From positions 1-64,000 of the forward strand of contig DAOSDU010000004.1 of the NCBI GenBank assembly GCA_035362715.1: 64,000 nucleotides of DNA, written 5' to 3'. This DNA comes from Methanofastidiosum sp. Its GTDB lineage: Archaea; Methanobacteriota_B; Thermococci; Methanofastidiosales; Methanofastidiosaceae. Shown in pieces: positions 8,909-16,615 of this stretch; position 1 is the first letter of the stretch, and the number at the start of each line of letters is the position of its first letter. The notes beneath the pieces were generated by a model. It did not search any database and had not been told where the DNA came from. It was given only the letters and a program-made list of their open reading frames with translations. A program made the translations under genes and the position numbers.

Positions 8909-9489
8909 TGAATGTAAAATCCTCTGTAAGGAACATAATATCTGAAATAAGTTCTGTTATGGAAGAGATTGATGAGAATACTATAGAAGAAGTAATATCT
9001 GAGATTTTGAAAGCAAATAAAATATTTATTGTTGGTGCGGGTAGAAGTGGCCTTGTGGGAAAAGCCTTTGCTATGAGACTTATGCAGATAGGTTTCAAGG
9101 TTTATGTTGTGGGAGAAACTATAACTCCGTCGATGGAAGAAGGAGACTTACTTATTGCAATATCTAACTCCGGAGAAACAAAAAGTGTTTGTTTGGCATC
9201 ACAAATAGCTATGACAATTAAAGGAAATCTAATTGGAATTACCTCTAATAAAAATTCTAGATTAGCAAAAAAATCCACCAAATCAATAATAATAGATGCT
9301 AAACATAGAACAGACCCTGCAAGATTCGTCCAGAAGGGATTCCATAATGAGGTGCCTTCATTTGCTCCTTTAGGCACGCTTTTTGAAGTCTCTACATTTT
9401 TATTCTTTGAAGGGTTAATTGGGTCTCTGATGGAAAGGACCAATAGGAAAGAAGAAGACCTGAAAAAAATGCATTCAGTGCTTGAATAA
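8908..9489 (+). CDS. hxlB: SIS-domain 6-phospho-3-hexuloisomerase-like protein
   Basis: 193 residues, one SIS domain with FIVGAGRSGLVGKAFAMRL, AISNSGETKSV and the C-terminal FEVSTFLFFEGL segment typical of HxlB/PHI. The family isomerises arabino-hexulose-6-phosphate and fructose-6-phosphate, used by archaea to make ribulose-5-phosphate. The partner synthase HxlA is not in the window. It overlaps pyrG by one base, so the two nucleotide-precursor genes are probably co-transcribed. Confidence 0.85.
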   Translation: MNVKSSVRNIISEISSVMEEIDENTIEEVISEILKANKIFIVGAGRSGLVGKAFAMRLMQIGFKVYVVGETITPSMEEGDLLIAISNSGETKSVCLASQIAMTIKGNLIGITSNKNSRLAKKSTKSIIIDAKHRTDPARFVQKGFHNEVPSFAPLGTLFEVSTFLFFEGLIGSLMERTNRKEEDLKKMHSVLE

Positions 9490-9527
9490 ACGAAATATTT
9501 TAATAATATTGATTTTTATAAAGTTAG

Positions 9528-9602
9528 GGGACCGTGGGGTAGCTTGGCCCATCCTTTTGGCTTCGGGAGCCAGAAACCTGAGTTCAAATCTCGGCGGTCC
9601 CA
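9528..9602 (+). tRNA. tRNA-Pro (anticodon CGG)
   Basis: Full cloverleaf by hand: acceptor GGGACCG with CGGTCCC, discriminator A; D-stem GGGG/TCCT; anticodon stem TTGGC/GCCAG around loop TTCGGGA, giving anticodon CGG at 9564-9566 with G37; T-stem CTGAG/CTCGG with loop TTCAAAT. No encoded CCA and no intron. A TATA-like TTTATAAAG lies just upstream. It stands between hxlB and the opine-dehydrogenase gene. Confidence 0.95.
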
Positions 9603-9682
9603 TTAATTATTTAAATCCAAGCTTCCTAAATCAATAAGGATTCTATTTTTATAAATTAGAAATACTCTCGAGGTGTATTTTG

Positions 9683-10828
9683 ATGGTTGATAAATTGAGA
9701 GATGAAATAATGGAAAAAATAAAACATGCAACGGGGAATAAGCCCTCTTTTTGTGTAATAGGTGCTGGAAATGGTGGTCTTGCAATGGCAGGATATCTTG
9801 CTGTTTATGGTTTTTCTGTTAATATATGGACTAGAGACAAAGAAAAAATGGAGGCATTGGCCAATGCAGGTGGCATTGAGGTTGAAGGTAAAATTGAAGG
9901 ATTTGGAGAATTAAATAAAATAGATACAGATTTTCAGAAATCAATTGAAGATGTAGATATAATAATGGTAGTCGTGCCTGCTAATGGCCACAAAGAAATT
10001 GGAGAAAAACTAGTAAAGTATGTAAAGCCAGGTCAGACTATTGTTCTAAATCCAGGTAGAACTGGTGGAGCTTTAGAGCTATACAATATATTTAGAAAGC
10101 AGGGAAAAGTAAGAGAAGATATTATTTTTGCTGAGGCCCAGACATTTCTATTCGTTGCAAGAAAACTAGGCGTGCACAAAGTTAGGATATTTGATATAAA
10201 AAGGTCAGTTCCAGTTTCAGCTGTTAGATCATATAAAAATCCAGAACTTATTAAAAAATTAAGGATGGCATTTCCACAGTTTACACCCACATCAGACGTT
10301 CTTCATACAAGTTTAGGAAACGTTGCAGTTATGTTTCACCCGGGTGTGATGCTCCTAAATACTGGGTGGGTTGAGTCTAATCACGGTAATTTTGAATATT
10401 ATCTTGAGGGAATTTCACCCGGTGTTGCTAAAGTATTAGAGCATGTGGATAAGGAAAGAATAAAAATTGCAGAAGCTGTGGGGATAAGAGTGCCTTCATT
10501 GAAAGACTGGCTTTATTTCTCTTATGGCTCAACTGGTTTGGATCTTTATGAATCAGTCCAAACTACGCCTGCATATAAAGGTGTAATGGCCCCTTCAACT
10601 ATCCACCACAGGTACATTCTAGAAGATGTTCCAATGAGTCTTGTTCCAATGTCTTCATTAGGTAAAAAGTTTGGCGTGGAAACAAAGTGCATTGATTCAC
10701 TTGTCAACATAGCATGTTACCAACAGGAAAGAGATTTTTGGAGTGAAGGGCGAACTGTAGATCATATGGGGATTATGAATTTTGATTTAAAAACTATAAA
10801 GAGACTTATGGCCGGGGAGATAGTATGA
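9683..10828 (+). CDS. NAD/NADP octopine/nopaline dehydrogenase family protein
   Basis: 381 residues. N-terminal Rossmann fold with VIGAGNGGLAMAGYLA, then NPGRTGGALE, then an octopine-dehydrogenase-type helical domain (FHPGVMLLNTGW, the YSYGSTGLDLYE-like LYFSYGSTGLDLYE, QTTPAYKGVMAP). The family reduces imines formed from an amino acid and a keto acid, or oxidises the reverse. I chose ATG 9683, seven bases after GAGGTG, over a TTG three bases earlier. It overlaps the next gene by ATGA, so it works with the B12-binding protein. Confidence 0.85.
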   Translation: MVDKLRDEIMEKIKHATGNKPSFCVIGAGNGGLAMAGYLAVYGFSVNIWTRDKEKMEALANAGGIEVEGKIEGFGELNKIDTDFQKSIEDVDIIMVVVPANGHKEIGEKLVKYVKPGQTIVLNPGRTGGALELYNIFRKQGKVREDIIFAEAQTFLFVARKLGVHKVRIFDIKRSVPVSAVRSYKNPELIKKLRMAFPQFTPTSDVLHTSLGNVAVMFHPGVMLLNTGWVESNHGNFEYYLEGISPGVAKVLEHVDKERIKIAEAVGIRVPSLKDWLYFSYGSTGLDLYESVQTTPAYKGVMAPSTIHHRYILEDVPMSLVPMSSLGKKFGVETKCIDSLVNIACYQQERDFWSEGRTVDHMGIMNFDLKTIKRLMAGEIV

Positions 10829-12441
10829 AGGCTATTCTCGCAACCATAGGTAACTGCATACACGTGCAAGGGATTAAAAATTTTGAGAGTTTGTTGAATA
10901 AGAATAATATTGACACAGAATTTATTGGGGTTTGCATTGACATAGACGCACTCATTGAGATAATTATAGAAAAAACCCCCGATATTGTAGGTCTAAGTTA
11001 CAGGCTTGAGCCAGAAACTGCTAAAATATTATTCAATAAGTTGAAAAGTTCTATTAGAGAAAATCACATTAAATCAAGATTTTTCTTTGGAGGAACACCT
11101 GCAGTGTGTGAAATAGCAGAAGAAGTTCAAATATTTGAGGGAGTTTTTAAAGGAATAGAAACTCAAAACGAGATTCTCGATAAGATATTTGGAAGAAAGA
11201 AAGAATATGACCCTTTAGAATACTCCCAAAATCTCTATGAAAGAATTGAAAAATTTTATCCATTTCCCCTAATAAGACATCATTTCGGACTACCGTCTCT
11301 TGAAAAAACGATTGAAGGTGTTAAAGAGATTGCAGAAAGTAAAACAGTTGATATTATATCTATAGGGCCAGACCAAATCGCTCAAGAATGTTTTTTTAAT
11401 CAAGAAAATATTTGTAAAGAATTTGAGGGTGGTGGAGGGGTACCTCTAAGAAAAAAAGAAGATCTAGAGTCTATTTATGAAGCTTCAAGAATAGGTAACT
11501 TTCCTCTTTTGAGATGTTATGCGGGCACAAATGACTTGATAAAATGGGGGGCTATGTTAAAAGAGACAATAAATAATGCGTGGGGGGCAATACCTCTTTT
11601 TTGGTATTCAGAACTGGATGGGAGATCTAAGAGGGATTTAGTAAGTGCAATCAGTGAGAATCAAAAAACTATAAAATGGCACGCAGAAAATAATGTGCCA
11701 ATTGAAATTAATGATTCCCATCAATGGGCCCTTAGAAAAACTTCCGACCAGATTGAAGTTGCCTCTGCTTATATCGCAACTTACAATGCAAAGAAATTGG
11801 GAGTTAGGAATTATGTCCAGCAGTTTATGATGAATGTTCCCCCGGAGATATCTCTTGAGATGGATTTAGCAAAAATGCTCGCAAAAATAGATATAATATC
11901 AGAATTATCAGATAAAGATTTTACTATTCTAAGGATGATAAGAACAGGACTTGCCTCCCTTTCTGTTGATGAAAATGTAGCTAAAGGGGAGCTTGCTTCA
12001 TCAGTAACGATTGGTATGTATTTGAAGCCACATATTGTTCATGTTGTCGGATATTCTGAAGCCTATAATGTTGCAACGCCAGAAGTTATAGTTGAAAGCT
12101 CAAAGATTACCAAAGGTGTAATAAAAAATTGTCTGAAAGGGTTGCCTGGGATAGAAGATAACAAAAAAATAATAAAAAGAAAGGAAAAGATACTCAAAGA
12201 TACTAAATTGATTCTAGAAACGATAAAGTCACTTGATGATAGTCAAGACGCCTTGACAAATCCAAACACATTGTATGAAGCAGTCAAAATAGGCCTAATG
12301 GACGCAGAAAACTTGAAAGGTTTTAATCCTGCAAAAGGAGAAATTAAAACAGTAATTATAGATGGAATTGTTCAATGTGTTGATGAGGATACGGGGTCCG
12401 TAATCTCTGAAAAGGAGAGAATAAAAAGGTTACAGATATAA
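10825..12441 (+). CDS. cobalamin-binding protein with large unassigned C-terminal domain
   Basis: 538 residues. Residues 1-125 match a B12-binding fold: CIHVQG (the DxHxxG His loop with Cys for Asp), LSYRL (SxL motif) and FFFGGTP (GG motif). This implies base-off/His-on cobalamin. The remaining 400 residues (with EGGGGVPLR, RCYAGTND, IEINDSHQWALR and NVPPEIS) look like an alpha/beta barrel, as in B12-dependent mutases, but match none I can name; GlmE, OraE and KamD motifs are absent. It overlaps the opine-dehydrogenase gene by four bases. A carbon-skeleton or amino mutase on an amino-acid-derived substrate is the best inference; a methyltransferase is possible. Confidence 0.7.
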   Translation: MKAILATIGNCIHVQGIKNFESLLNKNNIDTEFIGVCIDIDALIEIIIEKTPDIVGLSYRLEPETAKILFNKLKSSIRENHIKSRFFFGGTPAVCEIAEEVQIFEGVFKGIETQNEILDKIFGRKKEYDPLEYSQNLYERIEKFYPFPLIRHHFGLPSLEKTIEGVKEIAESKTVDIISIGPDQIAQECFFNQENICKEFEGGGGVPLRKKEDLESIYEASRIGNFPLLRCYAGTNDLIKWGAMLKETINNAWGAIPLFWYSELDGRSKRDLVSAISENQKTIKWHAENNVPIEINDSHQWALRKTSDQIEVASAYIATYNAKKLGVRNYVQQFMMNVPPEISLEMDLAKMLAKIDIISELSDKDFTILRMIRTGLASLSVDENVAKGELASSVTIGMYLKPHIVHVVGYSEAYNVATPEVIVESSKITKGVIKNCLKGLPGIEDNKKIIKRKEKILKDTKLILETIKSLDDSQDALTNPNTLYEAVKIGLMDAENLKGFNPAKGEIKTVIIDGIVQCVDEDTGSVISEKERIKRLQI

Positions 12442-12466
12442 TATTTATTAATTAATAAGTAATATC

Positions 12467-12499
12467 TATTAATTATTAATTATTATATATTATTTAATA
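12467..12499. repeat. TATTAAY heptad array and 19-base repeat, copy A
   Basis: Directly 3' of the RHH gene stop. TATTAATTATTAATTATTA (12467-12485) is two and a half unspaced TATTAAT heptads and recurs exactly at 13809-13827. TATTATATATTATTTAATA (12481-12499) recurs exactly at 13596-13614. Such arrays are bound by ribbon-helix-helix partition proteins in known systems; here that is inference from the adjacent gene. Confidence 0.6.
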
Positions 12500-12501
12500 A
12501 T

Positions 12502-12843
12502 CTATTTTAAAAGTGCAGGATCCCTTCTATCAATATATTCTTTTATTGCTTCTTCAACTGTTGAGCTTCTTTCCCCAGTGTTCAAAGAAATTTTGATTGA
12601 TCTCGGGATGCCTAATTTGTCTTTTATTAATGTGTCAAGAGCATTAACAAGCTCTTCGTCCAAGGAAAAACTTTTTATCACTTTTTTCTTTTTATATTGG
12701 GGTTTATCTGCATCTTGATGGGTAAAACGTTGAGTCATTATCTCTTTTTTTTCTTTTTCGTGATCAATTTCCTCTTTAGTGAGAATTACTCTTCTCTGTA
12801 TTTCCTTCTCCAAATCATTCTTTAATCCCTCGGTTAAGGCCAT
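12502..12843 (-). CDS. SegB-like DNA-binding protein (ribbon-helix-helix)
   Basis: 113 residues. The first 55 are charged and probably disordered (EKEKKEIM...YKKKK). The C-terminal half begins with a beta strand VIKSFSLDEELVNALDTLI and continues to SSTVEEAIKEYIDRRD, the strand-helix-helix plan of RHH proteins. Size and layout match SegB, the archaeal partner of SegA. The ATG overlaps the ParA stop (TGATG), so the two are co-translated. Expected role: binds the TATTAAY arrays, stimulates the ATPase and represses its own operon. Confidence 0.65.
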   Translation of the reverse strand: MALTEGLKNDLEKEIQRRVILTKEEIDHEKEKKEIMTQRFTHQDADKPQYKKKKVIKSFSLDEELVNALDTLIKDKLGIPRSIKISLNTGERSSTVEEAIKEYIDRRDPALLK

Positions 12844-13586
12844 CAAATTCCCTCCAACACTCTTTTACATAATTGAATATAATCATAGGCTCCTCTTGAG
12901 TTCAAAGAGTACTCAAATATTGTCTTTCCGTGAGCAAAACTTTCAGATAATTTAGTATCTATTCGAATATATGGACTTATGCTATCCTTAAAGTGGTCCA
13001 TGCTCTCAAAGAATTCAATATATTCTTTAGTTCTTTTTACCCTTTCATCGACAAATGTTGGAACAATAAGGTCTATCTTCAAGTTTTTCTGAAAATCTTC
13101 TCTTAAATCATAAATCAGTTTATCAACTTTAAAAAGACCTTTTACAGAAAGATACTCCATTGATACAGGTACAAGCAGCTTTTGGCAGAAATTAAGGGCG
13201 TTTTCATTTAGTATACCTAATCCAGTTTGGCAGTCAATTAGAACATAATCATAATTAATACCTTCAAGGCGTTTCTTTAAAGCGTTCTCTCTATTTCTCC
13301 AACCTACCATTTCTAAGGCCACTTGAGATATAGTTTCATCTGAAGGCAACAAATCCAAATTTTTTCTAGCGTTTGTAATACATTCTTCAAAAGGTTCTTC
13401 GTCCTTTAGTAAATGATAAATACTTTTGGTAAATTTTACCCCTAGGCATTCTGCATCATTTCCCTGATCATCTATATCTATTATTAGTACTTTTTTCCCT
13501 GTAAGGGCAAGAGCATGCCCTAAGTTTATAGTGGTAGTAGTTTTTCCTGTTCCACCTTTCTGATTGTATATGGCAATAGATTCCAA
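12843..13586 (-). CDS. ParA/SegA-type partition ATPase
   Basis: 247 residues. Deviant Walker A is intact as KGGTGKTTTTINL near residue 10, switch I follows as IDIDDQGNDAE, and Walker B is YVLIDCQTGLG near residue 115. It lacks an N-terminal helix-turn-helix, so it is a small ParA of the SegA/Soj/delta type, an ATP-dependent DNA-binding mover. The start is TTG at 13586, five bases after AGGTG; no ATG is available. Its promoter region is filled with TATTAAY heptads. It may segregate the chromosome (the probable oriC is 18 kb away) or be left from an integrated plasmid. Confidence 0.85.
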   Translation of the reverse strand: MESIAIYNQKGGTGKTTTTINLGHALALTGKKVLIIDIDDQGNDAECLGVKFTKSIYHLLKDEEPFEECITNARKNLDLLPSDETISQVALEMVGWRNRENALKKRLEGINYDYVLIDCQTGLGILNENALNFCQKLLVPVSMEYLSVKGLFKVDKLIYDLREDFQKNLKIDLIVPTFVDERVKRTKEYIEFFESMDHFKDSISPYIRIDTKLSESFAHGKTIFEYSLNSRGAYDYIQLCKRVLEGI

Positions 13587-13595
13587 GATATCACC

Positions 13596-13656
13596 TATTA
13601 TATATTATTTAATAGATATTAACTATTAACTTATATGTATTAGTTATTAACTATTA
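13596..13656. repeat. TATTAAY heptad array in the segA promoter, copy B
   Basis: Holds TATTATATATTATTTAATA (13596-13614, exact copy of 12481-12499), then TATTAACTATTAA (13617-13629) and TATTAACTATTA (13645-13656). The array runs from the Shine-Dalgarno back across the expected TATA box (CATATAAG on the minus strand, about 13635), where a bound RHH protein would block transcription. Autoregulation of the ParA/RHH operon is inferred. Confidence 0.6.
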
Positions 13657-13747
13657 TGATTATTTATAAATGTTTTGGCCTGAAAAGAGCATATTTTTCA
13701 CTGTTTTGAGTAGGCTAATTAGACTAAAAAAGAGAATCTAGAGATGG

Positions 13748-13757
13748 TATATAAATA
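13748..13757 (+). promoter_or_regulatory. orphan plus-strand TATA element
   Basis: TATATAAATA is a near-perfect archaeal TATA box, but no plus-strand gene follows: transcription would start near 13780 inside heptad array C and run antisense to the small gene at 13830. It may be fortuitous in this AT-rich spacer, or drive a small or antisense RNA. Confidence 0.25.
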
Positions 13758-13780
13758 GGCCCAAAATGATTGATAAAAGT

Positions 13781-13827
13781 TACTAATTAATAGTTATTAT
13801 ATAATAAATATTAATTATTAATTATTA
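13781..13827. repeat. TATTAAY heptad array, copy C
   Basis: Contains TATTAATTATTAATTATTA (13809-13827, exact copy of 12467-12485) preceded by TTAATAGTTATTATA, whose reverse complement again carries TATTAA units. It sits just 3' of the small helical gene at 13830, so that gene and the ParA/RHH pair are bracketed by the same repeats. Confidence 0.55.
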
Positions 13828-13829
13828 AG

Positions 13830-14123
13830 TTATTCTATCAAGTTCCCATCTGGATCTACCAATATACCTTTTTTCTCAAGATTTCTTCTTAATCTCCAAA
13901 AAGAAGTTGTGGAAATACGCTTTTTTGCTTCTTTGAGGAATTTTTCAGCGTTTTTAGGGCTAATAAAGTGTCTCTTAACGAATTCTGTCTCTACAAGCTT
14001 TATCCTATTTTTTCTTCCTCCGCTTCCTTTAGATTCTATCAATTTAATTTCACGTTCAATTGCCCTTATCAGTTCTTCTCTAGAAATACCGTATTTCTTT
14101 GATAATTGGGTTTCTATATCCAA
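13830..14123 (-). CDS. small helical hypothetical protein
   Basis: About 97 residues, basic and helical: LSKKYGISREELIRAIEREI, a GSGGRKNR linker, then KNAEKFLKEAKKRISTTSFWRLRRNLEKKGI, which resembles a winged-helix reading head. I favour TTG at 14123, six bases after AGGGGG; a TTG at 14144 gives 104 residues but lacks a ribosome site. A 10-base palindrome lies just upstream. The heptad arrays and the ParA/RHH neighbours suggest a DNA-binding partner or plasmid-type gene; no family is recognised. Confidence 0.6.
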   Translation of the reverse strand: MDIETQLSKKYGISREELIRAIEREIKLIESKGSGGRKNRIKLVETEFVKRHFISPKNAEKFLKEAKKRISTTSFWRLRRNLEKKGILVDPDGNLIE

Positions 14124-14137
14124 TATTATCCCCCTGC

Positions 14138-14162
14138 ATTTCAAAATTCTGTATTTTGAAAT
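14138..14162. promoter_or_regulatory. 10-5-10 palindromic operator candidate
   Basis: ATTTCAAAAT (14138-14147) and ATTTTGAAAT (14153-14162) form a perfect 10-base inverted repeat with a 5-base spacer, immediately upstream of the gene ending at 13830. The centre-to-centre distance of 15 bases suits a dimeric HTH/wHTH repressor, possibly the gene product itself. Confidence 0.5.
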
Positions 14163-14285
14163 AGAAGAAGTTATTCAATTAATAAATCTTAGCTTTCAAG
14201 GATATATAGATTCTATTAACAAATAATGCACTTGTATATATAAATTTATATATTACTAATTCCAATTCATATATCTGGTGTTCAT

Positions 14286-14873
14286 TTGAAGATACAGGTG
14301 TATAGTTACGTCGAAGAAAATGGTATAAAAATAGTAGTCAAACCTGCGACTAAATTGTTACCTGAAATGTTCAAAGAATACTTGAGGGATATGAAAAAAT
14401 TCTCGTTTGTCTATAACGGTAATATTAAAGCTAACGAAATTTCTATTAAGGAACCAAAGCAGCTTGTTGCACTATTAAATTATTTCGATAAAAACTACAG
14501 GATTACAGGAGAACTAGAAGGCACAAAAGTATATTCCTGGGAAGATCTGGGTCTTTTTTTAAGTGAGGCTATCGATATATTAAAGATGAAATCATTAGAA
14601 AGAAAGAGCCAAAAAATAATTGTTTATTGTTCCAGAATTAATCTCCAATTCATGGATAAGATTTACGGTGAAAAAGTGCCAGAATGGATGAAAAGATACG
14701 ATAAAATGGATAGGGACAAGGTTGTGGAAGAGCTACTAAATGATTCAAACGTTAAATTCATCAAAGAAAGTGCCGGAGATAAAAAAATATACTATGTTGA
14801 TCAAATACCTGAAAAGCTTGAAGAATGGATTTCGCTTAAAGATAAGTTTATAGAGAAATATTCCACACTATAA
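14286..14873 (+). CDS. hypothetical protein
   Basis: 195 residues, no family recognised. It is soluble, Lys/Glu rich, with mixed alpha/beta character (VYSYVEENGIKIVVKP at the N-terminus; KKIYYVDQIPEKLEEWI near the end). The start is TTG, five bases after GGTG. The GIY-YIG gene begins three bases after its stop, so they are probably one transcript. A tight pairing with a nuclease-fold protein hints at nucleic-acid work, but nothing in the sequence proves it. Confidence 0.65.
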   Translation: MKIQVYSYVEENGIKIVVKPATKLLPEMFKEYLRDMKKFSFVYNGNIKANEISIKEPKQLVALLNYFDKNYRITGELEGTKVYSWEDLGLFLSEAIDILKMKSLERKSQKIIVYCSRINLQFMDKIYGEKVPEWMKRYDKMDRDKVVEELLNDSNVKFIKESAGDKKIYYVDQIPEKLEEWISLKDKFIEKYSTL

Positions 14874-14876
14874 TTA

Positions 14877-15317
14877 ATGCATAAAGGGATCTACTCATTG
14901 ATATTACTAGTTGAAAATGATCAATATATACAAATTGGTAAGTTAGGAAATTATTTATTCAAAAAAGGGTATTATGTCTATAACGGTAGCGCTCTTGGTG
15001 GGTTTGGTAGGGTAAGGTACCATCTAAAAGAAAAAAAGAGTAAAAGGTGGCACATAGATTATTTAATCGATAAGGCCAAAATAATCAAAATTATCACTTC
15101 TGAAGTTAAAATAAATCAAGAACATTATCTTTCTAAGAGCCTAGCTAGTAAAAAAGGTGCCGAGATTCCAGTAATCAAATTTGGGTCTTCTGATTGTAAC
15201 AAAGGCTGTAAATCTCATCTTCTTTATTTCAAAAAATTACCCGATGTAGAAGTTATCTATGAAAGTTTAGGGCTAAAATTTGTTATTTTTGAAAAAGCTG
15301 ATTTCAAGAACATATAA
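14877..15317 (+). CDS. GIY-YIG nuclease-fold protein (DUF123)
   Basis: 146 residues. N-terminal GIYSLILLV and YYVYNGSALGGFGRVRYHL give the G-I-Y and Y-x-G pair plus the conserved Arg. The KRWHIDYLI segment and a late Cys pair (DCNKGCKSH) are typical of DUF123, an archaeal family related to the GIY-YIG domain sometimes fused to endonuclease III. Its 3' end overlaps the convergent methyltransferase gene by 45 bases. Confidence 0.82.
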   Translation: MHKGIYSLILLVENDQYIQIGKLGNYLFKKGYYVYNGSALGGFGRVRYHLKEKKSKRWHIDYLIDKAKIIKIITSEVKINQEHYLSKSLASKKGAEIPVIKFGSSDCNKGCKSHLLYFKKLPDVEVIYESLGLKFVIFEKADFKNI

Positions 15318-15875
15318 GGTCTCAAAATCTAATTTTAATGTTTTTTTAATGTTATATTTAAAATTATTATTATCCAAATAATCGGTAGTATTCTCCAATG
15401 AATAGAGAGAGGATTGAAGTAGATAAGCTGTTCCATTGATAGATAAAAATAACCCTAGGCTCTTCAAGAATGCACGTATGTGATCCCCTCCATCGATACC
15501 TCCGTGGTATGATAAATCAATTAATTTTTTTGGCGGCGAATCAACAGGTAGGTAGGGAGGATTGAACACTATAAGATCGAATAAAGTTCCAGTTTTAATA
15601 GAAGAAAAAATATTAGAGGAAAAGAGATAAATGTTATTTATTGAGTTGGCTAAAGCATTTTGACGAGATAAAAACAATGAATATGGATTTATGTCACAGC
15701 CAAAGACTGTATCTATTTTCTTTGCAAGATGCAGAGAAATAAAACCGCTTCCTATACCTATCTCAAGGGCATTTCGGGAATTATTTGGATTTATAGCCTC
15801 AATCAATAGATATGAATCTTCACTAGGAGGGTATACATTTTCATCTTGAGCTATTTTAAAGTCTGATATCTCCAT
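15273..15875 (-). CDS. HemK/Mtq2-like protein methyltransferase
   Basis: 200 residues, class I SAM methyltransferase. Visible are VYPPSEDSYLL, the SAM loop ALEIGIGSGFIS and the NPPY motif in FNPPYLPV, which marks methylation of a planar amide or amine nitrogen. Archaeal members of this size methylate the GGQ glutamine of release factor aRF1 (Mtq2-like). A 93-base gap separates it from the divergent DUF47-like gene. Confidence 0.82.
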   Translation of the reverse strand: MEISDFKIAQDENVYPPSEDSYLLIEAINPNNSRNALEIGIGSGFISLHLAKKIDTVFGCDINPYSLFLSRQNALANSINNIYLFSSNIFSSIKTGTLFDLIVFNPPYLPVDSPPKKLIDLSYHGGIDGGDHIRAFLKSLGLFLSINGTAYLLQSSLYSLENTTDYLDNNNFKYNIKKTLKLDFETLYVLEISFFKNNKF

Positions 15876-15968
15876 CTTATCACATAAGACATCTAAAAAT
15901 TAATTAAAATTATAAATGTAACGGAATAATAAGTCATATATAGAGGCTGATGAAATGGTGGGCTTCAA

Positions 15969-16607
15969 ATGAACCTGTTCAATAATGTTTTTTCAAAAGA
16001 GTATATTAATGATTTTAATCATCAAATTAAGTGTGTAAAAGATTCAGTCATAACACTTGAAGAGGCTATAAAGCTTCTAGAAAAAGAATGTATACCAGAA
16101 ATGAAAGACAAGTGCAAAATAGTTTTGGAATTAGAAAACGAAGCGAGATCTTACGAAGATAAGTTAAAACAAAACCTTGATAAAGCTCTGTTATTAGGGC
16201 CAAATGGAACGAAATATGGTGAAATATCTATTCTCATAGGCAATATAGGTCAGAAAACAAAATCAGTTTCAGACATTCTAGTTAATTTAAAAGAAGAGAA
16301 ATTTTCTAATGAGTTAATTAAAGATTTAGTAAAATTAGTTGAGACAAACGAAAGCATTACAAGGGAAATATACCTTATGATGAAAAAAATAGAAGATGCA
16401 GATAATGATAGAATAGATAGGTTTTCTAAGAAAATACTAAAGAAAAAGAATGAAGCAGAAGAATTATCTGATTCATTGTTAAATAATTATATTAAAAAAA
16501 CTGAAAAAGATAATTTATCTGAGACATTTCAGGGCATAGTTGCGATATTAAAAAAAATACCCGAAGATGCAGATAATGTGGCCCAAATAATTAATAGACA
16601 ATTATAG
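15969..16607 (+). CDS. DUF47/PhoU-like helical protein
   Basis: 212 residues, almost entirely helical with long heptad-like stretches (IKCVKDSVITLEEAIKLLEKE, written as one helix; VKLVETNESITREIYLMMKKIEDADNDRID). The E/DxxxD-type acidic patches and the LVNLKEEKF...IEDADNDRI...IPEDADNVA plan resemble DUF47 phosphate-transport regulators. No phosphate transporter is adjacent; an ABC exporter starts nine bases later, so it may be co-transcribed with it. Confidence 0.55.
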   Translation: MNLFNNVFSKEYINDFNHQIKCVKDSVITLEEAIKLLEKECIPEMKDKCKIVLELENEARSYEDKLKQNLDKALLLGPNGTKYGEISILIGNIGQKTKSVSDILVNLKEEKFSNELIKDLVKLVETNESITREIYLMMKKIEDADNDRIDRFSKKILKKKNEAEELSDSLLNNYIKKTEKDNLSETFQGIVAILKKIPEDADNVAQIINRQL

Positions 16608-16615
16608 GTAGTAAA

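Noticed and set aside
9528..9602. tRNA-Pro as integration site for the recombinase
   Set aside because: No duplicated tRNA 3' end was seen, and housekeeping genes lie between it and the integrase.
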